Program-made: the position numbers and the translations under genes
The notes under the pieces: model-generated
Told to the model about the DNA's origin: nothing
The model's database searches: none
Seen by the model: only the letters and a program-made list of their open reading frames with translations
From: Pantoea cypripedii
GTDB lineage: Bacteria > Pseudomonadota > Gammaproteobacteria > Enterobacterales > Enterobacteriaceae
NCBI RefSeq assembly: GCF_002095535.1
Contig: NZ_MLJI01000001.1
Coordinates: 1,787,832 to 1,851,831 of the forward strand
Length of the DNA stretch: 64,000 bases
Reading direction: 5' to 3'
Shown: positions 20,146-29,043 of the stretch, one piece after another
How positions within the stretch are numbered: position 1 is the stretch's first letter
How the letters are laid out: every line of letters begins with the position of its first letter

Positions 20146-20967
20146 TCACATCGCCCGGCGCTGTGCCACGGCCAGCGGCGGGGCGACCAGCACCTGCACA
20201 CCCAGCGCTTCAAAGGCAGCAATCTGCGCGGGCGTAATGCCGCTATCGGTAATCAGATAGTGAATATGGCTCCAGTCGCAGGGCAGGGCGAACATCGAAA
20301 CCTTATCAATTTTACTGGAGTCGGCCACCACAAACACGGTACTGGCTGACTGAATCATCGCCATCTTCACCTTGATATCCGTCTCGCTGGGAAAACTTAA
20401 CCCCAGACGCGGGGAGATACAGGCGGTGGCCAGAAACAGTTTTTCGGCCAGCACGTTCTCAAAAAAAGAGGCGGCTTTTTCTCCCGACGTTGACAGCGTG
20501 GGAAACTTAAAGGTCCCTCCGGTCAGCAGGATATTGATCCCCGGCTCCCCTCCCAGTTTCAGCGCAATGTTGACCGCGGTGGTGATCACGGACAGACGGC
20601 GGATATGGCCGATAGCCTCGGCAATCGCCGTCGTGGTGGTGCCGGAATCGAAAATCACCGTGTCACCGTTTTCAACATACTGTGCGGCAAGGCGACCTAT
20701 CGCTTCCTTTTCGTCCAGATGCGTCTGACGTTCCAGCAGCAACGCACCGGTATTTTGCTTACCGGTCATCAGGGTGGCTCCTCCATGATAACGCTGCACA
20801 TGCCCGGCCTTCTGCAACATGCGCAGGTCGGTACGAATCGTCGCTTCGGTTAAGCCAAAGGTTTCTGTCAGTGCTTTTACCGTGACCGTGCCGTCTTCAC
20901 GGATCATCTCAAGTATCTTCTCACGGCGCTGCTGCATGTCGGCCAGCTGCTCAGTTTTGCTTTTCAA
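20146..20967 (-). CDS. DeoR/GlpR-family transcriptional repressor of the adjacent carbohydrate operon
   Basis: 273 residues. The N-terminal winged helix-turn-helix is typical of DeoR/GlpR (RREKILEMIREDGTVTVKALTETFGLTEATIRTDLRMLQKAG, here about residues 14-56) and is followed by RYHGGA. The C-terminal DeoRC sugar-phosphate sensor domain shows EKEAIGRLAAQYVENGDTV, FDSGTTTTAIAEAI and VVADSSKIDKVSMF. It is transcribed divergently from the SDR/ABC operon, and two inverted repeats resembling DeoR-type operators lie between. The inducer is probably a phosphorylated or free product of the imported sugar; it cannot be named from sequence. Confidence 0.88.
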   Translation of the reverse strand: MKSKTEQLADMQQRREKILEMIREDGTVTVKALTETFGLTEATIRTDLRMLQKAGHVQRYHGGATLMTGKQNTGALLLERQTHLDEKEAIGRLAAQYVENGDTVIFDSGTTTTAIAEAIGHIRRLSVITTAVNIALKLGGEPGINILLTGGTFKFPTLSTSGEKAASFFENVLAEKLFLATACISPRLGLSFPSETDIKVKMAMIQSASTVFVVADSSKIDKVSMFALPCDWSHIHYLITDSGITPAQIAAFEALGVQVLVAPPLAVAQRRAM

Positions 20968-21075
20968 TCGAAACTCTCCCTTTTTCCAATCACGGTCTGA
21001 TCGTTGCGAAAAGAAACCCGAGCTGATTTTACTCTGCGCTCAGGGGATTTGCGAGGTGACTCGCACAAACATTGA

Positions 21076-21089
21076 TTTTCGAACGAAAA
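21076..21089. promoter_or_regulatory. Candidate DeoR-type operator 1
   Basis: TTTTCG-AA-CGAAAA is a perfect 6-bp inverted repeat with a 2-bp spacer. It resembles the TTCG...CGAA half-sites bound by GlpR/DeoR-family repressors. Confidence 0.55.
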
Positions 21090-21258
21090 CATAAAATCGA
21101 TATGGAATTGATTTCACAATGACAAAGTAGCGTCTTTATCCATGCTTCTTTTTGTGTGATTTTATTAATTGTATTAAATACAACAAGATAAAAATTATTC
21201 TGGTAATTTGTATGAAATTTGATCTCACCCACAAACCATTAACAAACGATAGCTTATA

Positions 21259-21272
21259 TTTTTGTTCGAAAA
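21259..21272. promoter_or_regulatory. Candidate DeoR-type operator 2
   Basis: TTTTTG-TT-CGAAAA is the same motif with one mismatch, 69 bp before the SDR start. It repeats the operator at 21076, supporting looped or cooperative repression. Confidence 0.5.
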
Positions 21273-21340
21273 TGATGGCGGGTGTCATCCGCTGACCAGC
21301 CATAACCAGAGCTATCGACTGAGAACCAGGGAGAGTGAGG

Positions 21341-22138
21341 ATGAGTGGGGAATATGATGTAAATCTGCGCTACGGCGTGAATGCAGACCAGGACCTGACC
21401 GGCAAAGTCGCGGTGGTGACGGGTGGCCTCGGCGGGATCGCCATGGCCAGTAACCAGATGCTGCTGGAAAAAGGTGCCCGTCTGGCACTGCTTTACCCTC
21501 CCTTCGAAAGCGACAAAGTCGCCAGCGTCAGCAGCCAGTTTGATGCTGAACGTGTGCTGCTGGTCTGCTGTGATGTCACCGACCCGCAGTCGGTGGAAGA
21601 GGCCTTCTCGCGCGTTGAACAGCATTACGGCCATCTCGATATCCTGGTGAACTGCGCAGGTTACGTGATGCTGCAACCGGTGCTGGAAACCGAGTTTGCC
21701 GAATGGCAGAAGCAAATTGCCGTCAATCTTACCGGGCCTTTTCTCTGCTCGCAGGCGGCAGGCAAACGCATGATCCGCGCCGGTCAGGGCGGCAAGATTA
21801 TTAATATCGCCTCACAAGCCGCGTCTATCGCTATCGATAACCATGTGGCCTACACCTCGGCCAAGGCCGGGCTACTGGGCATGACCAAAGTGATGGCGAA
21901 AGAGTTTGCGCCACATCGTATTAACGTCAACACCCTGTCGCCGACCGTGGTGCTGACCCCCATGGGCGAAAAAGCCTGGCGCGGCGAGAAGGGGGAGCAA
22001 ATGAAAACCCTGATTCCGCTGGGACGCTTCGCCTACACCGATGAAATCGCTGCGGCAGTGCTGTTTTTTGCCAGTAACGGCAGCGACATGATCACCGGCG
22101 CCGATCTGATGATCGACGGTGGCTTCACTATTTGGTAG
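21341..22138 (+). CDS. SDR-family oxidoreductase, first gene of the carbohydrate operon
   Basis: 265 residues, classical short-chain dehydrogenase. Rossmann start GKVAVVTGGLGGIAMA, then VNCAGYV, IINIAS and the YTSAK catalytic Tyr-Lys pair, with a C-terminal DGGFTIW. The usual TGxxxGxG motif ends in Ala rather than Gly (TGGLGGIA). The N-terminal extension before the Rossmann motif (about 18 residues) recalls polyol dehydrogenases such as the GolD/DthD group, but the substrate is not assignable. The ATG at 21341 has GGGAG 7 nt upstream; a GTG at 21335 is less likely. Confidence 0.85.
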   Translation: MSGEYDVNLRYGVNADQDLTGKVAVVTGGLGGIAMASNQMLLEKGARLALLYPPFESDKVASVSSQFDAERVLLVCCDVTDPQSVEEAFSRVEQHYGHLDILVNCAGYVMLQPVLETEFAEWQKQIAVNLTGPFLCSQAAGKRMIRAGQGGKIINIASQAASIAIDNHVAYTSAKAGLLGMTKVMAKEFAPHRINVNTLSPTVVLTPMGEKAWRGEKGEQMKTLIPLGRFAYTDEIAAAVLFFASNGSDMITGADLMIDGGFTIW

Positions 22139-22204
22139 TTCCGCGCCTGCACCAGAGAAGGCGACAACCCTGCAAACGTAATAATTACAATGAGAGACAT
22201 CACC

Positions 22205-23140
22205 ATGAAAACCCGTACCCTGCTGTTAACCGCCATTGCCAGCTGTCTGGTTTCGCATGTCAGCCTCGCGGCGGACAAAGGCACCATCATGATTCTGGTG
22301 AATTCCCTGGATAACCCGTATTACGCCTCTGAAGCGAAAGGGGCCAATCTGAAGGCGCAGGAACTCGGCTACAAAACCAGCGTGCTGTCGCACGGTGAAG
22401 ATGTGAAAAAACAGAGTGAGCTGATCGATGCGGCCATCGGCAAAAAGGTGCAAGGCATTGTGCTGGATAACGCCGATTCCACCGCCAGCGTCGCAGCGAT
22501 CAAAAAAGCCAAAGATGCCGGTATTCCGGTGGTGCTGATTAACCGCGAAATCCCGGTTGACGATGTGGCGCTGGAACAAATCACCCACAACAACTTCCAG
22601 GCCGGTTCAGACGTGGCCAACGTGTTTGTCGAGAAGATGGGTGAGAAGGGCAAATATGCTGAACTGACCTGTAACCTCGCCGACAACAACTGCGTCACCC
22701 GTTCCAAATCTTTCCATCAGGTCCTCGATCAATACCCCGATATGCAGAGCGTGGCGCGCCAGGATGCCAAAGGTACGCTGATCGATGGCAAACGCATTAT
22801 GGACAGCATCCTGCAAGCGCATCCGGATGTGAAAGGGGTGATCTGTGGCAACGGTCCGGTGGCGCTGGGGGCGATCGCCGCGCTGAAAGCGGCCGGACGT
22901 AATGATGTCACCGTGGTGGGGATTGATGGCAGCAACGACGAACGTGATGCGGTCGAAGCCGGTTCACTGAAAGCCACCGTGATGTTGCAGGCACAGGCGA
23001 TTGCCGCACAGGGCGTGACCGATCTTGATAACTATATCCAGAAAGGCACCAAGCCTGAGAAACAGCGCGTGATGTTCCGCGGCATCCTGATCACCCCGGA
23101 AAATGCGAAAAACGTTCAGGATTTTAACTACAAATCTTAA
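22205..23140 (+). CDS. Periplasmic sugar-binding protein of a ribose-class ABC importer
   Basis: 311 residues with a signal peptide (MKTRTLLLTAIASCLVSHVSLA, cleavage before ADKG). A type I periplasmic-binding (RbsB-like) fold: MILVNSLDNPYYASEAKGA, GIVLDNADSTASVAAI, GIPVVLINREI, GVICGNGPVALGAIAALKAAG and TVVGIDGSND. It would deliver a pentose, hexose or polyol to the permease and ATPase encoded downstream. The ATG at 22205 was chosen over the upstream 22190 because it starts the signal peptide directly. Confidence 0.92.
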   Translation: MKTRTLLLTAIASCLVSHVSLAADKGTIMILVNSLDNPYYASEAKGANLKAQELGYKTSVLSHGEDVKKQSELIDAAIGKKVQGIVLDNADSTASVAAIKKAKDAGIPVVLINREIPVDDVALEQITHNNFQAGSDVANVFVEKMGEKGKYAELTCNLADNNCVTRSKSFHQVLDQYPDMQSVARQDAKGTLIDGKRIMDSILQAHPDVKGVICGNGPVALGAIAALKAAGRNDVTVVGIDGSNDERDAVEAGSLKATVMLQAQAIAAQGVTDLDNYIQKGTKPEKQRVMFRGILITPENAKNVQDFNYKS

Positions 23141-23184
23141 TTTCACGCAGGTGCGCCCGCTTGCCGGGCGCCAGGGAGAATGTG

Positions 23185-23796
23185 ATGTACAGACGACTCT
23201 GGCTGCTGCTTCCTGTTGTGATCCTCAGCGGCTGCCGCATTGTGTCGCAGCAGGAGCTGGCCGACCTGAAGAATCCCCCCAATCCGCAAATGACCAATAT
23301 TGCGGGCACATGGCAACAAAAGCTGGTGCCGCAGGTGGCGCATGACGCGAAGCCGCTGGCGCAATTGATGAAAGAACTGCAATCCGCGAAGGATTTTGAT
23401 ACCGCCTGTAAAACCCTGGGTTATCGCAGCCAGGAAGAGAATCCCTGCGTGTTCAGTGTGAGCGTGCAGGGCGAAGTCACCGGGGTTAACACCACTTCAC
23501 GCAGTGGAAAAATGACGGTGAAAGATGCGTCCGGCGAAACGGTGACGGTGCAGATGGGGCCAATTATTCGCGGTACTGCCCTGCGTGATGCCTACAAAGG
23601 GGCCAGCTATCAGGACTTCAACGATCAGGTGTTGTTTGGTGACTATGGCCGGGCCATCAATCAACAGGCGTCCAACATGATGCAAACCTTTAAACCGAAA
23701 ACCGGCGATAAAGTGGCGCTGGCTGGCGTGTTCAGCAGCTGGGATATTCCGCAACAGGCACCGGATATCACCCCGGCGCAAATCACCCGGCAATAA
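23185..23796 (+). CDS. DUF2291 lipoprotein associated with the sugar ABC importer
   Basis: 203 residues. A lipoprotein signal ends in the lipobox VVILSGC, so it is probably anchored in the envelope. The body matches the pattern of DUF2291 proteins, which are found inside ribose-class ABC operons but have no settled function. It sits between the binding-protein and ATPase genes, 10 nt before the ATPase start. AGGGAG precedes the ATG. A role in substrate capture or transporter assembly is only inference. Confidence 0.8.
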   Translation: MYRRLWLLLPVVILSGCRIVSQQELADLKNPPNPQMTNIAGTWQQKLVPQVAHDAKPLAQLMKELQSAKDFDTACKTLGYRSQEENPCVFSVSVQGEVTGVNTTSRSGKMTVKDASGETVTVQMGPIIRGTALRDAYKGASYQDFNDQVLFGDYGRAINQQASNMMQTFKPKTGDKVALAGVFSSWDIPQQAPDITPAQITRQ

Positions 23797-23806
23797 GGAG
23801 ATGGCG

Positions 23807-25339
23807 ATGCAGAATCCTCAGCCCGCCGGACAGACGGATGTGATTATCGAAACCCGTAACGTCTCGCGCATCTATCCGGGCGTCACCGCGCTGGATCAGG
23901 TCAACTATCGTGTCTATCGCAACAAGGTTAACGTGCTGATTGGTGAAAATGGCGCGGGCAAATCCACCATGATGAAAATGCTGGCCGGGGTGGAAACGCC
24001 CTCGTCCGGCGAGATTTGGCTTGATGGTGCAGCGGTCACGCTCAGTTCCACCCATCAGGCGGAACAGCATGGTATCAGCATCATCTTTCAGGAGCTGAAC
24101 CTGTTCCCCAATATGAATGTGATGGACAACATCTTCATCGCCAATGAGTTTTTCCAGCGTGGCGTGATTAACGAAAAATATCAGTATGCGCTGGCGAAAT
24201 CCCTGCTGGAGCGACTGGAGCTGGATGTGGATCCCTATGCTCCGTTGGGGGAGCTGGGCATCGGCCATCAGCAACTGGTGGAGATCGCCCGTGCGCTGTC
24301 GAAAGACACACGGGTGCTGATTATGGATGAACCCACCAGCGCCCTGAGCCAGTCCGAAGTCAAAGTGCTGTTTAACGTGATTGACCAACTGAAACGGCGC
24401 GGCGTCACCATCATCTATATCTCGCACCGGCTGGAGGAGCTGATGGAGATTGGTGACCACATCACCATCTTCCGTGACGGACGTTTTATCAGTGAACGCG
24501 AAGTTCGCGATGCCTCTATCCCGTGGATCATTGAACAGATGGTCGGCGACAAGAAAAAACATTTTGATTACCAGCCTGCGCCACAGGGCGAGACGGTGCT
24601 CGATGTTACGGGGCTGACGGCGTTACATCAGAACGGCGGTTACAAACTGAATGATGTGTCGTTTTCATTGCGCAAAGGTGAGGTTATCGGCATCTACGGT
24701 CTGCTCGGTGCCGGGCGTACCGAGTTGTTTAAGGGGCTGATCGGCATGATGCATTGCCAGTCGGGCACTGTCTGCCTGAATGGTGTCAGCCTCGACAAAC
24801 AAAACTTCCAGAAACGGCTGAAAAAAGGCATCACCCTGGTGCCGGAAGATCGTCAGACCGAGGGCGTGGTACAGCTGATGTCGATCACCGCCAATATGAC
24901 CCTTACCGAACTCAGCCTGCGTGGTTTTCGTCGTGCGTTGCGGATGCTCAATCCGCAGCAGGAGCAGCGCCGGGTGGATGAGATGATCAGTCAGCTGGCG
25001 ATTAAAGTCAGCGATGCGGAGCTTCCCATTACCTCACTCAGTGGCGGTAACCAGCAAAAAGTGGTGCTGGGCAAAGCGCTGATGACCGGTCCACAGGTGG
25101 TGCTGCTGGATGAACCCACGCGCGGCATTGACGTGGGGGCGAAAACCGATGTCTACCACCTGATTGGTAACCTGGCGCAACGTGGGCTGGCGGTGATGTT
25201 CTCTTCCTCTGAGCTGGATGAAGTGATGGCACTGGCTGACCGTATTCTGGTGATGGCCGATGGCCGTATCACGGCCGATCTGCCCCGAAGCGAAGCGACC
25301 AGGGAAGCCCTGATTAGCGCTTCGACACCGCATGATTAA
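23807..25339 (+). CDS. Two-domain ATPase of the ribose-class sugar importer
   Basis: 510 residues, RbsA/XylG/MglA type. First half: Walker A GENGAGKSTMMK, a degenerate signature IGHQQLVEIARAL and Walker B VLIMDEPTSAL. Second half: a degenerate Walker A GLLGAGRTEL, then LSGGNQQKVVLGKAL and VVLLDEPTRGIDVGAK. This asymmetric layout is normal for the family. The ATG at 23807 is 6 nt after AAGGAG; the ATG at 23801 directly abuts it and is unlikely. Confidence 0.95.
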   Translation: MQNPQPAGQTDVIIETRNVSRIYPGVTALDQVNYRVYRNKVNVLIGENGAGKSTMMKMLAGVETPSSGEIWLDGAAVTLSSTHQAEQHGISIIFQELNLFPNMNVMDNIFIANEFFQRGVINEKYQYALAKSLLERLELDVDPYAPLGELGIGHQQLVEIARALSKDTRVLIMDEPTSALSQSEVKVLFNVIDQLKRRGVTIIYISHRLEELMEIGDHITIFRDGRFISEREVRDASIPWIIEQMVGDKKKHFDYQPAPQGETVLDVTGLTALHQNGGYKLNDVSFSLRKGEVIGIYGLLGAGRTELFKGLIGMMHCQSGTVCLNGVSLDKQNFQKRLKKGITLVPEDRQTEGVVQLMSITANMTLTELSLRGFRRALRMLNPQQEQRRVDEMISQLAIKVSDAELPITSLSGGNQQKVVLGKALMTGPQVVLLDEPTRGIDVGAKTDVYHLIGNLAQRGLAVMFSSSELDEVMALADRILVMADGRITADLPRSEATREALISASTPHD

Positions 25340-25351
25340 GTGAGGCAAACA

Positions 25352-26419
25352 ATGAATCAAAAATATCTGCTGTACATGTATTTGCTGAAGGCGCGCACCT
25401 TTATTGCCTTACTGATTGTCATCAGCTTCTTCAGCCTGATGGTGCCGAACTTTCTCACCACCTCCAACCTGCTGATCATGACACAACATGTGGCGATTAC
25501 CGGCTTACTGGCTATCGGCATGACGCTGGTGATCCTGACCGGGGGCATTGATTTATCGGTGGGTGCGGTGGCCGGGATTTGCGGCATGGTAGCGGGTGCA
25601 TTGCTCACCAATGGTCTGCCGCTGTGGGGCGGTAATGTGATGTTCTTCAACGTCCCGGAAGTGATTTTGCTGGTGGCGCTGTTCGGCATCGCCCTCGGTC
25701 TGATCAATGGCGCGGTGGTGACGCGACTCGGTGTGGCTCCCTTTATCTGTACCCTCGGCATGATGTATGTCGCGCGTGGATCGGCACTGCTGTTTAACGA
25801 TGGCAGCACCTACGCCAACCTGGTGGGGATGCCGGAACTGGGTAATACCGGTTTTGCTTTGCTGGGTTCGGGCACCGTGCTGGGCATCTATATCCCTATC
25901 TGGCTGATGGTCGGTTTCCTGCTGCTTGGCCTGTATCTGACGCGTAAAACCCCGCTCGGTCGTTATATCTATGCCACCGGCGGTAATGAATCGGCTGCCC
26001 GGCTGGCCGGGGTGCCGATCATCAAGGTGAAGGTGTTTGTCTACGCCTTCTCTGGCCTGTGTGCGGCGCTGGTGGGGCTGGTGGTGGCCTCACAGTTACA
26101 AACCGCGCACCCGATGACCGGCAACATGTTTGAGATGGATGCCATCGGGGCCACGGTGCTGGGTGGCACGGCGCTGGCGGGCGGACGTGGCCGGGTGTCA
26201 GGCTCGATTATCGGCGCTTTCGTTATCGTCTTCCTTGCCGATGGCATGGTGATGATGGGCGTCAGCGATTTCTGGCAGATGGTGATCAAAGGTCTGGTAA
26301 TTGTCACCGCCGTGGTCATCGATCAGTTCCAGCAAAAATTACAAAGCAAGGTGGTGCTGCTGCGCAGACACGAAAAAAAGCAGCAATCAGCCGCCCTGTC
26401 TGAAGTCACTCACGGATAA
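25352..26419 (+). CDS. Permease of the ribose-class sugar importer
   Basis: 355 residues, RbsC-like (BPD_transp_2) with eight to ten hydrophobic segments. Typical motifs are GMTLVILTGGIDLSVGAV, LGMMYVARG, YATGGNESAARLAGV and DAIGATVLGGTALAGGRGRVSGSI. Only one permease gene is present, so it would act as a homodimer. GAGG lies 6 nt before the ATG at 25352; it starts 12 nt after the ATPase stop. Confidence 0.94.
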   Translation: MNQKYLLYMYLLKARTFIALLIVISFFSLMVPNFLTTSNLLIMTQHVAITGLLAIGMTLVILTGGIDLSVGAVAGICGMVAGALLTNGLPLWGGNVMFFNVPEVILLVALFGIALGLINGAVVTRLGVAPFICTLGMMYVARGSALLFNDGSTYANLVGMPELGNTGFALLGSGTVLGIYIPIWLMVGFLLLGLYLTRKTPLGRYIYATGGNESAARLAGVPIIKVKVFVYAFSGLCAALVGLVVASQLQTAHPMTGNMFEMDAIGATVLGGTALAGGRGRVSGSIIGAFVIVFLADGMVMMGVSDFWQMVIKGLVIVTAVVIDQFQQKLQSKVVLLRRHEKKQQSAALSEVTHG

Positions 26420-26430
26420 CAGGAGGCAAT

Positions 26431-27228
26431 ATGACACGCGATTTTAGTGGAAAGACAGTAGTGATCACCGGAGCCTGTCGCGGCATTGGCGCGGGCATCG
26501 CCGAACGGTTTGCCCGCGACGGTGCCCGGCTGGTGATGGTGTCCAACGCCGAGCGGGTATTTGCCACGGCAGAAAAATTAACGCAGGAATATGGCAGCGA
26601 GATCCTCGCACTGCAGGTGGATGTCACCAATGAAACCGAAGTGCAGCAGCTGTATCAGCAGGCTGCCGGACGTTTTGGCAGCATTGATGTCTCGATCCAG
26701 AACGCCGGGGTGATCACCATCGATCGCTTCGACAGCATGCCGAAAAGTGATTTTGAAAAGATTCTGGCGGTCAATACCACAGGCGTCTGGTTGTGCTGCC
26801 GTGAAGCGGCAAAATATATGGTGAAGCAGAGGAGCGGCAGTCTGATCAACACCTCATCCGGGCAGGGGCGGCAGGGGTTTATCTATACGCCGCATTACGC
26901 CGCCAGCAAGATGGGGGTGATCGGTATTACGCAAAGTCTGGCGCTGGAACTGGCTCCCTGGCACATCACCGTCAACGCGTTTTGCCCCGGCATTATCGAG
27001 AGCGAAATGTGGGACTACAATGACCGCGTCTGGGGCGAGATCCTCAGCAACGACAAGAAGCAATATGGCAAAGGCGAGTTGATGGCGGAGTGGGTGGAGA
27101 ATATCCCACTGAAACGCGCCGGACAGCCACAGGATGTTGCCGGGCTGGTGGCATTTCTGGCCTCGGATGATGCGCGTTATATCACCGGGCAAACCATCAA
27201 TGTGGACGGTGGTTTGATCTTTTCATAA
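26431..27228 (+). CDS. SDR-family oxidoreductase, last gene of the carbohydrate operon
   Basis: 265 residues with a canonical TGACRGIG cofactor loop, QNAGV, INTSSGQG and the YAASK catalytic pair; it ends VDGGLIFS. An acidic residue typical of NAD preference after the second strand is not obvious. It resembles sorbitol- and acetoin-type dehydrogenases; the substrate is not assignable. AGGAGG lies 6 nt before the ATG, and it follows the permease by 11 nt. Two different SDRs in one operon suggest two successive oxidation or reduction steps. Confidence 0.87.
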   Translation: MTRDFSGKTVVITGACRGIGAGIAERFARDGARLVMVSNAERVFATAEKLTQEYGSEILALQVDVTNETEVQQLYQQAAGRFGSIDVSIQNAGVITIDRFDSMPKSDFEKILAVNTTGVWLCCREAAKYMVKQRSGSLINTSSGQGRQGFIYTPHYAASKMGVIGITQSLALELAPWHITVNAFCPGIIESEMWDYNDRVWGEILSNDKKQYGKGELMAEWVENIPLKRAGQPQDVAGLVAFLASDDARYITGQTINVDGGLIFS

Positions 27229-27242
27229 CAATCGCATGGGTC

Positions 27243-27314
27243 GTAGCGGCGTGATTTATCACGCTGTGGTTTTTGCGCCGCTCTTTAAAGACGCGCGATA
27301 AATCGCGCCGTTAC
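27243..27314. repeat. REPIN-like inverted REP pair after the carbohydrate operon
   Basis: GTAGCGGCGTGATTTATCAC starts at 27243 and an inverted copy GCGATAAATCGCGCCGTTAC ends at 27314, with a short GCGCCGCT element between. It has the same family and layout as the pair at 15120. Confidence 0.82.
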
Positions 27315-27360
27315 GGCCTTCTGCACAATTCAACGTTTTGGCCGAAAATCGCACCGCCCT

Positions 27361-27382
27361 GTAGCGGAGCGATTTATCGCGC
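27361..27382. repeat. Single REP-like palindrome upstream of ychO
   Basis: GTAGCGGAGCGATTTATCGC is one copy of the family core with one change. The rest of the 27229-27531 gap holds no gene. Confidence 0.75.
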
Positions 27383-27531
27383 AGGGTTTCCAGACTCCCT
27401 CACTAACTTGCAGAACAAATCGGCTATTCAGACAGAGTGACACTGCGGAAATCGAGAAATATGTTAAGGTTATCTTTACGCTGTTTTGTGAGAGACCTCT
27501 AATTTTTATCTGAATTGAACCCGATTTCGTT

Positions 27532-28968
27532 ATGTTACCAGCTGTTTTGATACCTCAATCTCTGCGTTTTACCCTCGGTGCTGCGGCACTGCTTATCGCT
27601 GTGCCTGCGGCCCAGGCGCTGATGCCCGACAACAATATTTCCGCTACACCATTTGGTGACGCGGCGCATTTCGTGAAGATGGCCGATGATTTACCCGCCC
27701 TTGGTTACCAGGCTGACAGTGAAAATCTGTCGAAAAAGCTGGCGGATATGGCGAAAAGCATCGGCGAGGCGAGCGAGAGCAGCAGCGATACTACTTTTGG
27801 TCATCAGGCGGGTGTCTGGGCATTTAATCATTTTCGCGATGAAGTGGCTGAGCGGGTAGCGAGCGAAGGGCAGTCGATGCTCTCACCTTATGGCACTGCG
27901 CAGATTGATTTGAATGTCGATATGGACGGCAACTTCACCGGCAGTGGTGCCGAATTGCTGACACCCTGGGCCGATCGCCAGCGTTATCTCACCTTTAGCC
28001 AACTGGGTTTTAATCAGACGGATGACGGTCTGGTGGCTAGCGCCGGACTGGGTCAGCGCTGGGTGGCCGGTAACTGGCTGCTCGGTTATAACGCGTTTGT
28101 CGATCATATGTTCGATAGCAGTTTGCAGCGCGGTTCGCTGGGTACGGAGGCCTGGGCGGATTATCTGCGTTTTTCTGCTAACTACTATTACCCACTTTCG
28201 GGCTGGCACAACGGCGACCCTAATCAGCAGCAGCGCATGGCGCGTGGCTATGATTTTACGACTCAGGGTTATCTGCCGTTTTATCGCCAGCTTGGCGCCT
28301 CGGTCAGCTGGGAGCAGTATCTGGGGCAGGATGTGGATCTGTTTAATTCTGGCACACGCTATCACAATCCGTCGGCACTGACCTTTGGTCTTTCCTACAC
28401 GCCGGTGCCGCTGGTTACCGTCTCCGCCAGCCACAAAACCAGCAGTGAAGGGGAGAGCCAGGACCAGTTCGGCCTGCGGCTGAATTATCGTTTTGGCGTG
28501 GCCTTAAGCCAGCAGCTGGATGCCGCTAATGTGGCCGCTGCCCGCTCGCTGCGCGGTAGCCGCTACGACACGGTCACGCGTAATTACACGCCGGTCATGG
28601 AGTACCGCCAGCGCAAAACGTTATCGGTATTCCTTGCCACACCGCCGTGGCAGCTGAATGGCGGTGAGAATTTGCCATTGAAGCTGCAAATCCGCTCGGT
28701 CAATCCCATCATCGCGGTCAGCTGGCAAGGCGATACTCAGGCGCTGAGCCTGACCCCGCCAGCCAACCCGAATGATCCCCAGGGCTGGAGCATCATTATG
28801 CCCGCGTGGGACAACACGCCAGGGGCGAGCAATCATTATCGCCTCGCGGTGACGCTGGAGGACAGCAAGCATAATCGGGTGACATCTAACTGGATAACGT
28901 TACAGCTGCAACAACCTTTCACGCTGAATCAGACCGAGGGCGCGCGTTTTGATGTGCTGGAGCCGTAA
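27532..28968 (+). CDS. ychO: YchO, inverse-autotransporter (intimin/invasin-type) beta-barrel protein
   Basis: 478 residues (E. coli YchO about 464). N-terminal signal-like hydrophobic stretch (LGAAALLIAVPAAQA), then the intimin-type outer-membrane beta domain: SPYGTAQIDLNVDMDGNFTGSGAELLTPW, GQRWVAGNWLLGYNAFVD, YDFTTQGYLPFY and a single C-terminal Ig-like/D-type region. It lacks the long passenger of true invasins. The E. coli relative is linked to adhesion and biofilm, as reported for the family. No strong Shine-Dalgarno is seen at the ATG. In this window it follows the accessory carbohydrate operon and converges on a porin gene. Confidence 0.88.
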   Translation: MLPAVLIPQSLRFTLGAAALLIAVPAAQALMPDNNISATPFGDAAHFVKMADDLPALGYQADSENLSKKLADMAKSIGEASESSSDTTFGHQAGVWAFNHFRDEVAERVASEGQSMLSPYGTAQIDLNVDMDGNFTGSGAELLTPWADRQRYLTFSQLGFNQTDDGLVASAGLGQRWVAGNWLLGYNAFVDHMFDSSLQRGSLGTEAWADYLRFSANYYYPLSGWHNGDPNQQQRMARGYDFTTQGYLPFYRQLGASVSWEQYLGQDVDLFNSGTRYHNPSALTFGLSYTPVPLVTVSASHKTSSEGESQDQFGLRLNYRFGVALSQQLDAANVAAARSLRGSRYDTVTRNYTPVMEYRQRKTLSVFLATPPWQLNGGENLPLKLQIRSVNPIIAVSWQGDTQALSLTPPANPNDPQGWSIIMPAWDNTPGASNHYRLAVTLEDSKHNRVTSNWITLQLQQPFTLNQTEGARFDVLEP

Positions 28969-28972
28969 AAGA

Positions 28973-28996
28973 AAAGGGCAGCTTGCGCTGCCCTTT
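28973..28996. terminator. Bidirectional terminator between ychO and the porin
   Basis: AAAGGGCAGC-TTGC-GCTGCCCTTT is a perfect 10-bp stem with A and T on its outer edges. It serves the convergent ychO and porin genes. Confidence 0.8.
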
Positions 28997-29043
28997 GGGG
29001 TGTCCGGTTGACACGGGCCGGACGACAATGAGGGTAAACCAAC

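Larger units (their letters stand above)
20968..21340. other. Divergent regulatory region of the carbohydrate module
   Basis: An A+T-rich 373-bp gap with two TTTTCG/CGAAAA-type inverted repeats (21076-21089, 21259-21272) and a CGAAAA half-site near 21008. No gene is seen. The TGTGATTTTATTAAT stretch near 21153 is too weak to call a CRP site. Confidence 0.6.

Noticed and set aside
27462..27478. PhoP-box-like TGTTAA-N5-TCTTTA upstream of ychO
   Set aside because: Two mismatches to the PhoP direct repeat in A+T-rich DNA; a chance match cannot be excluded.
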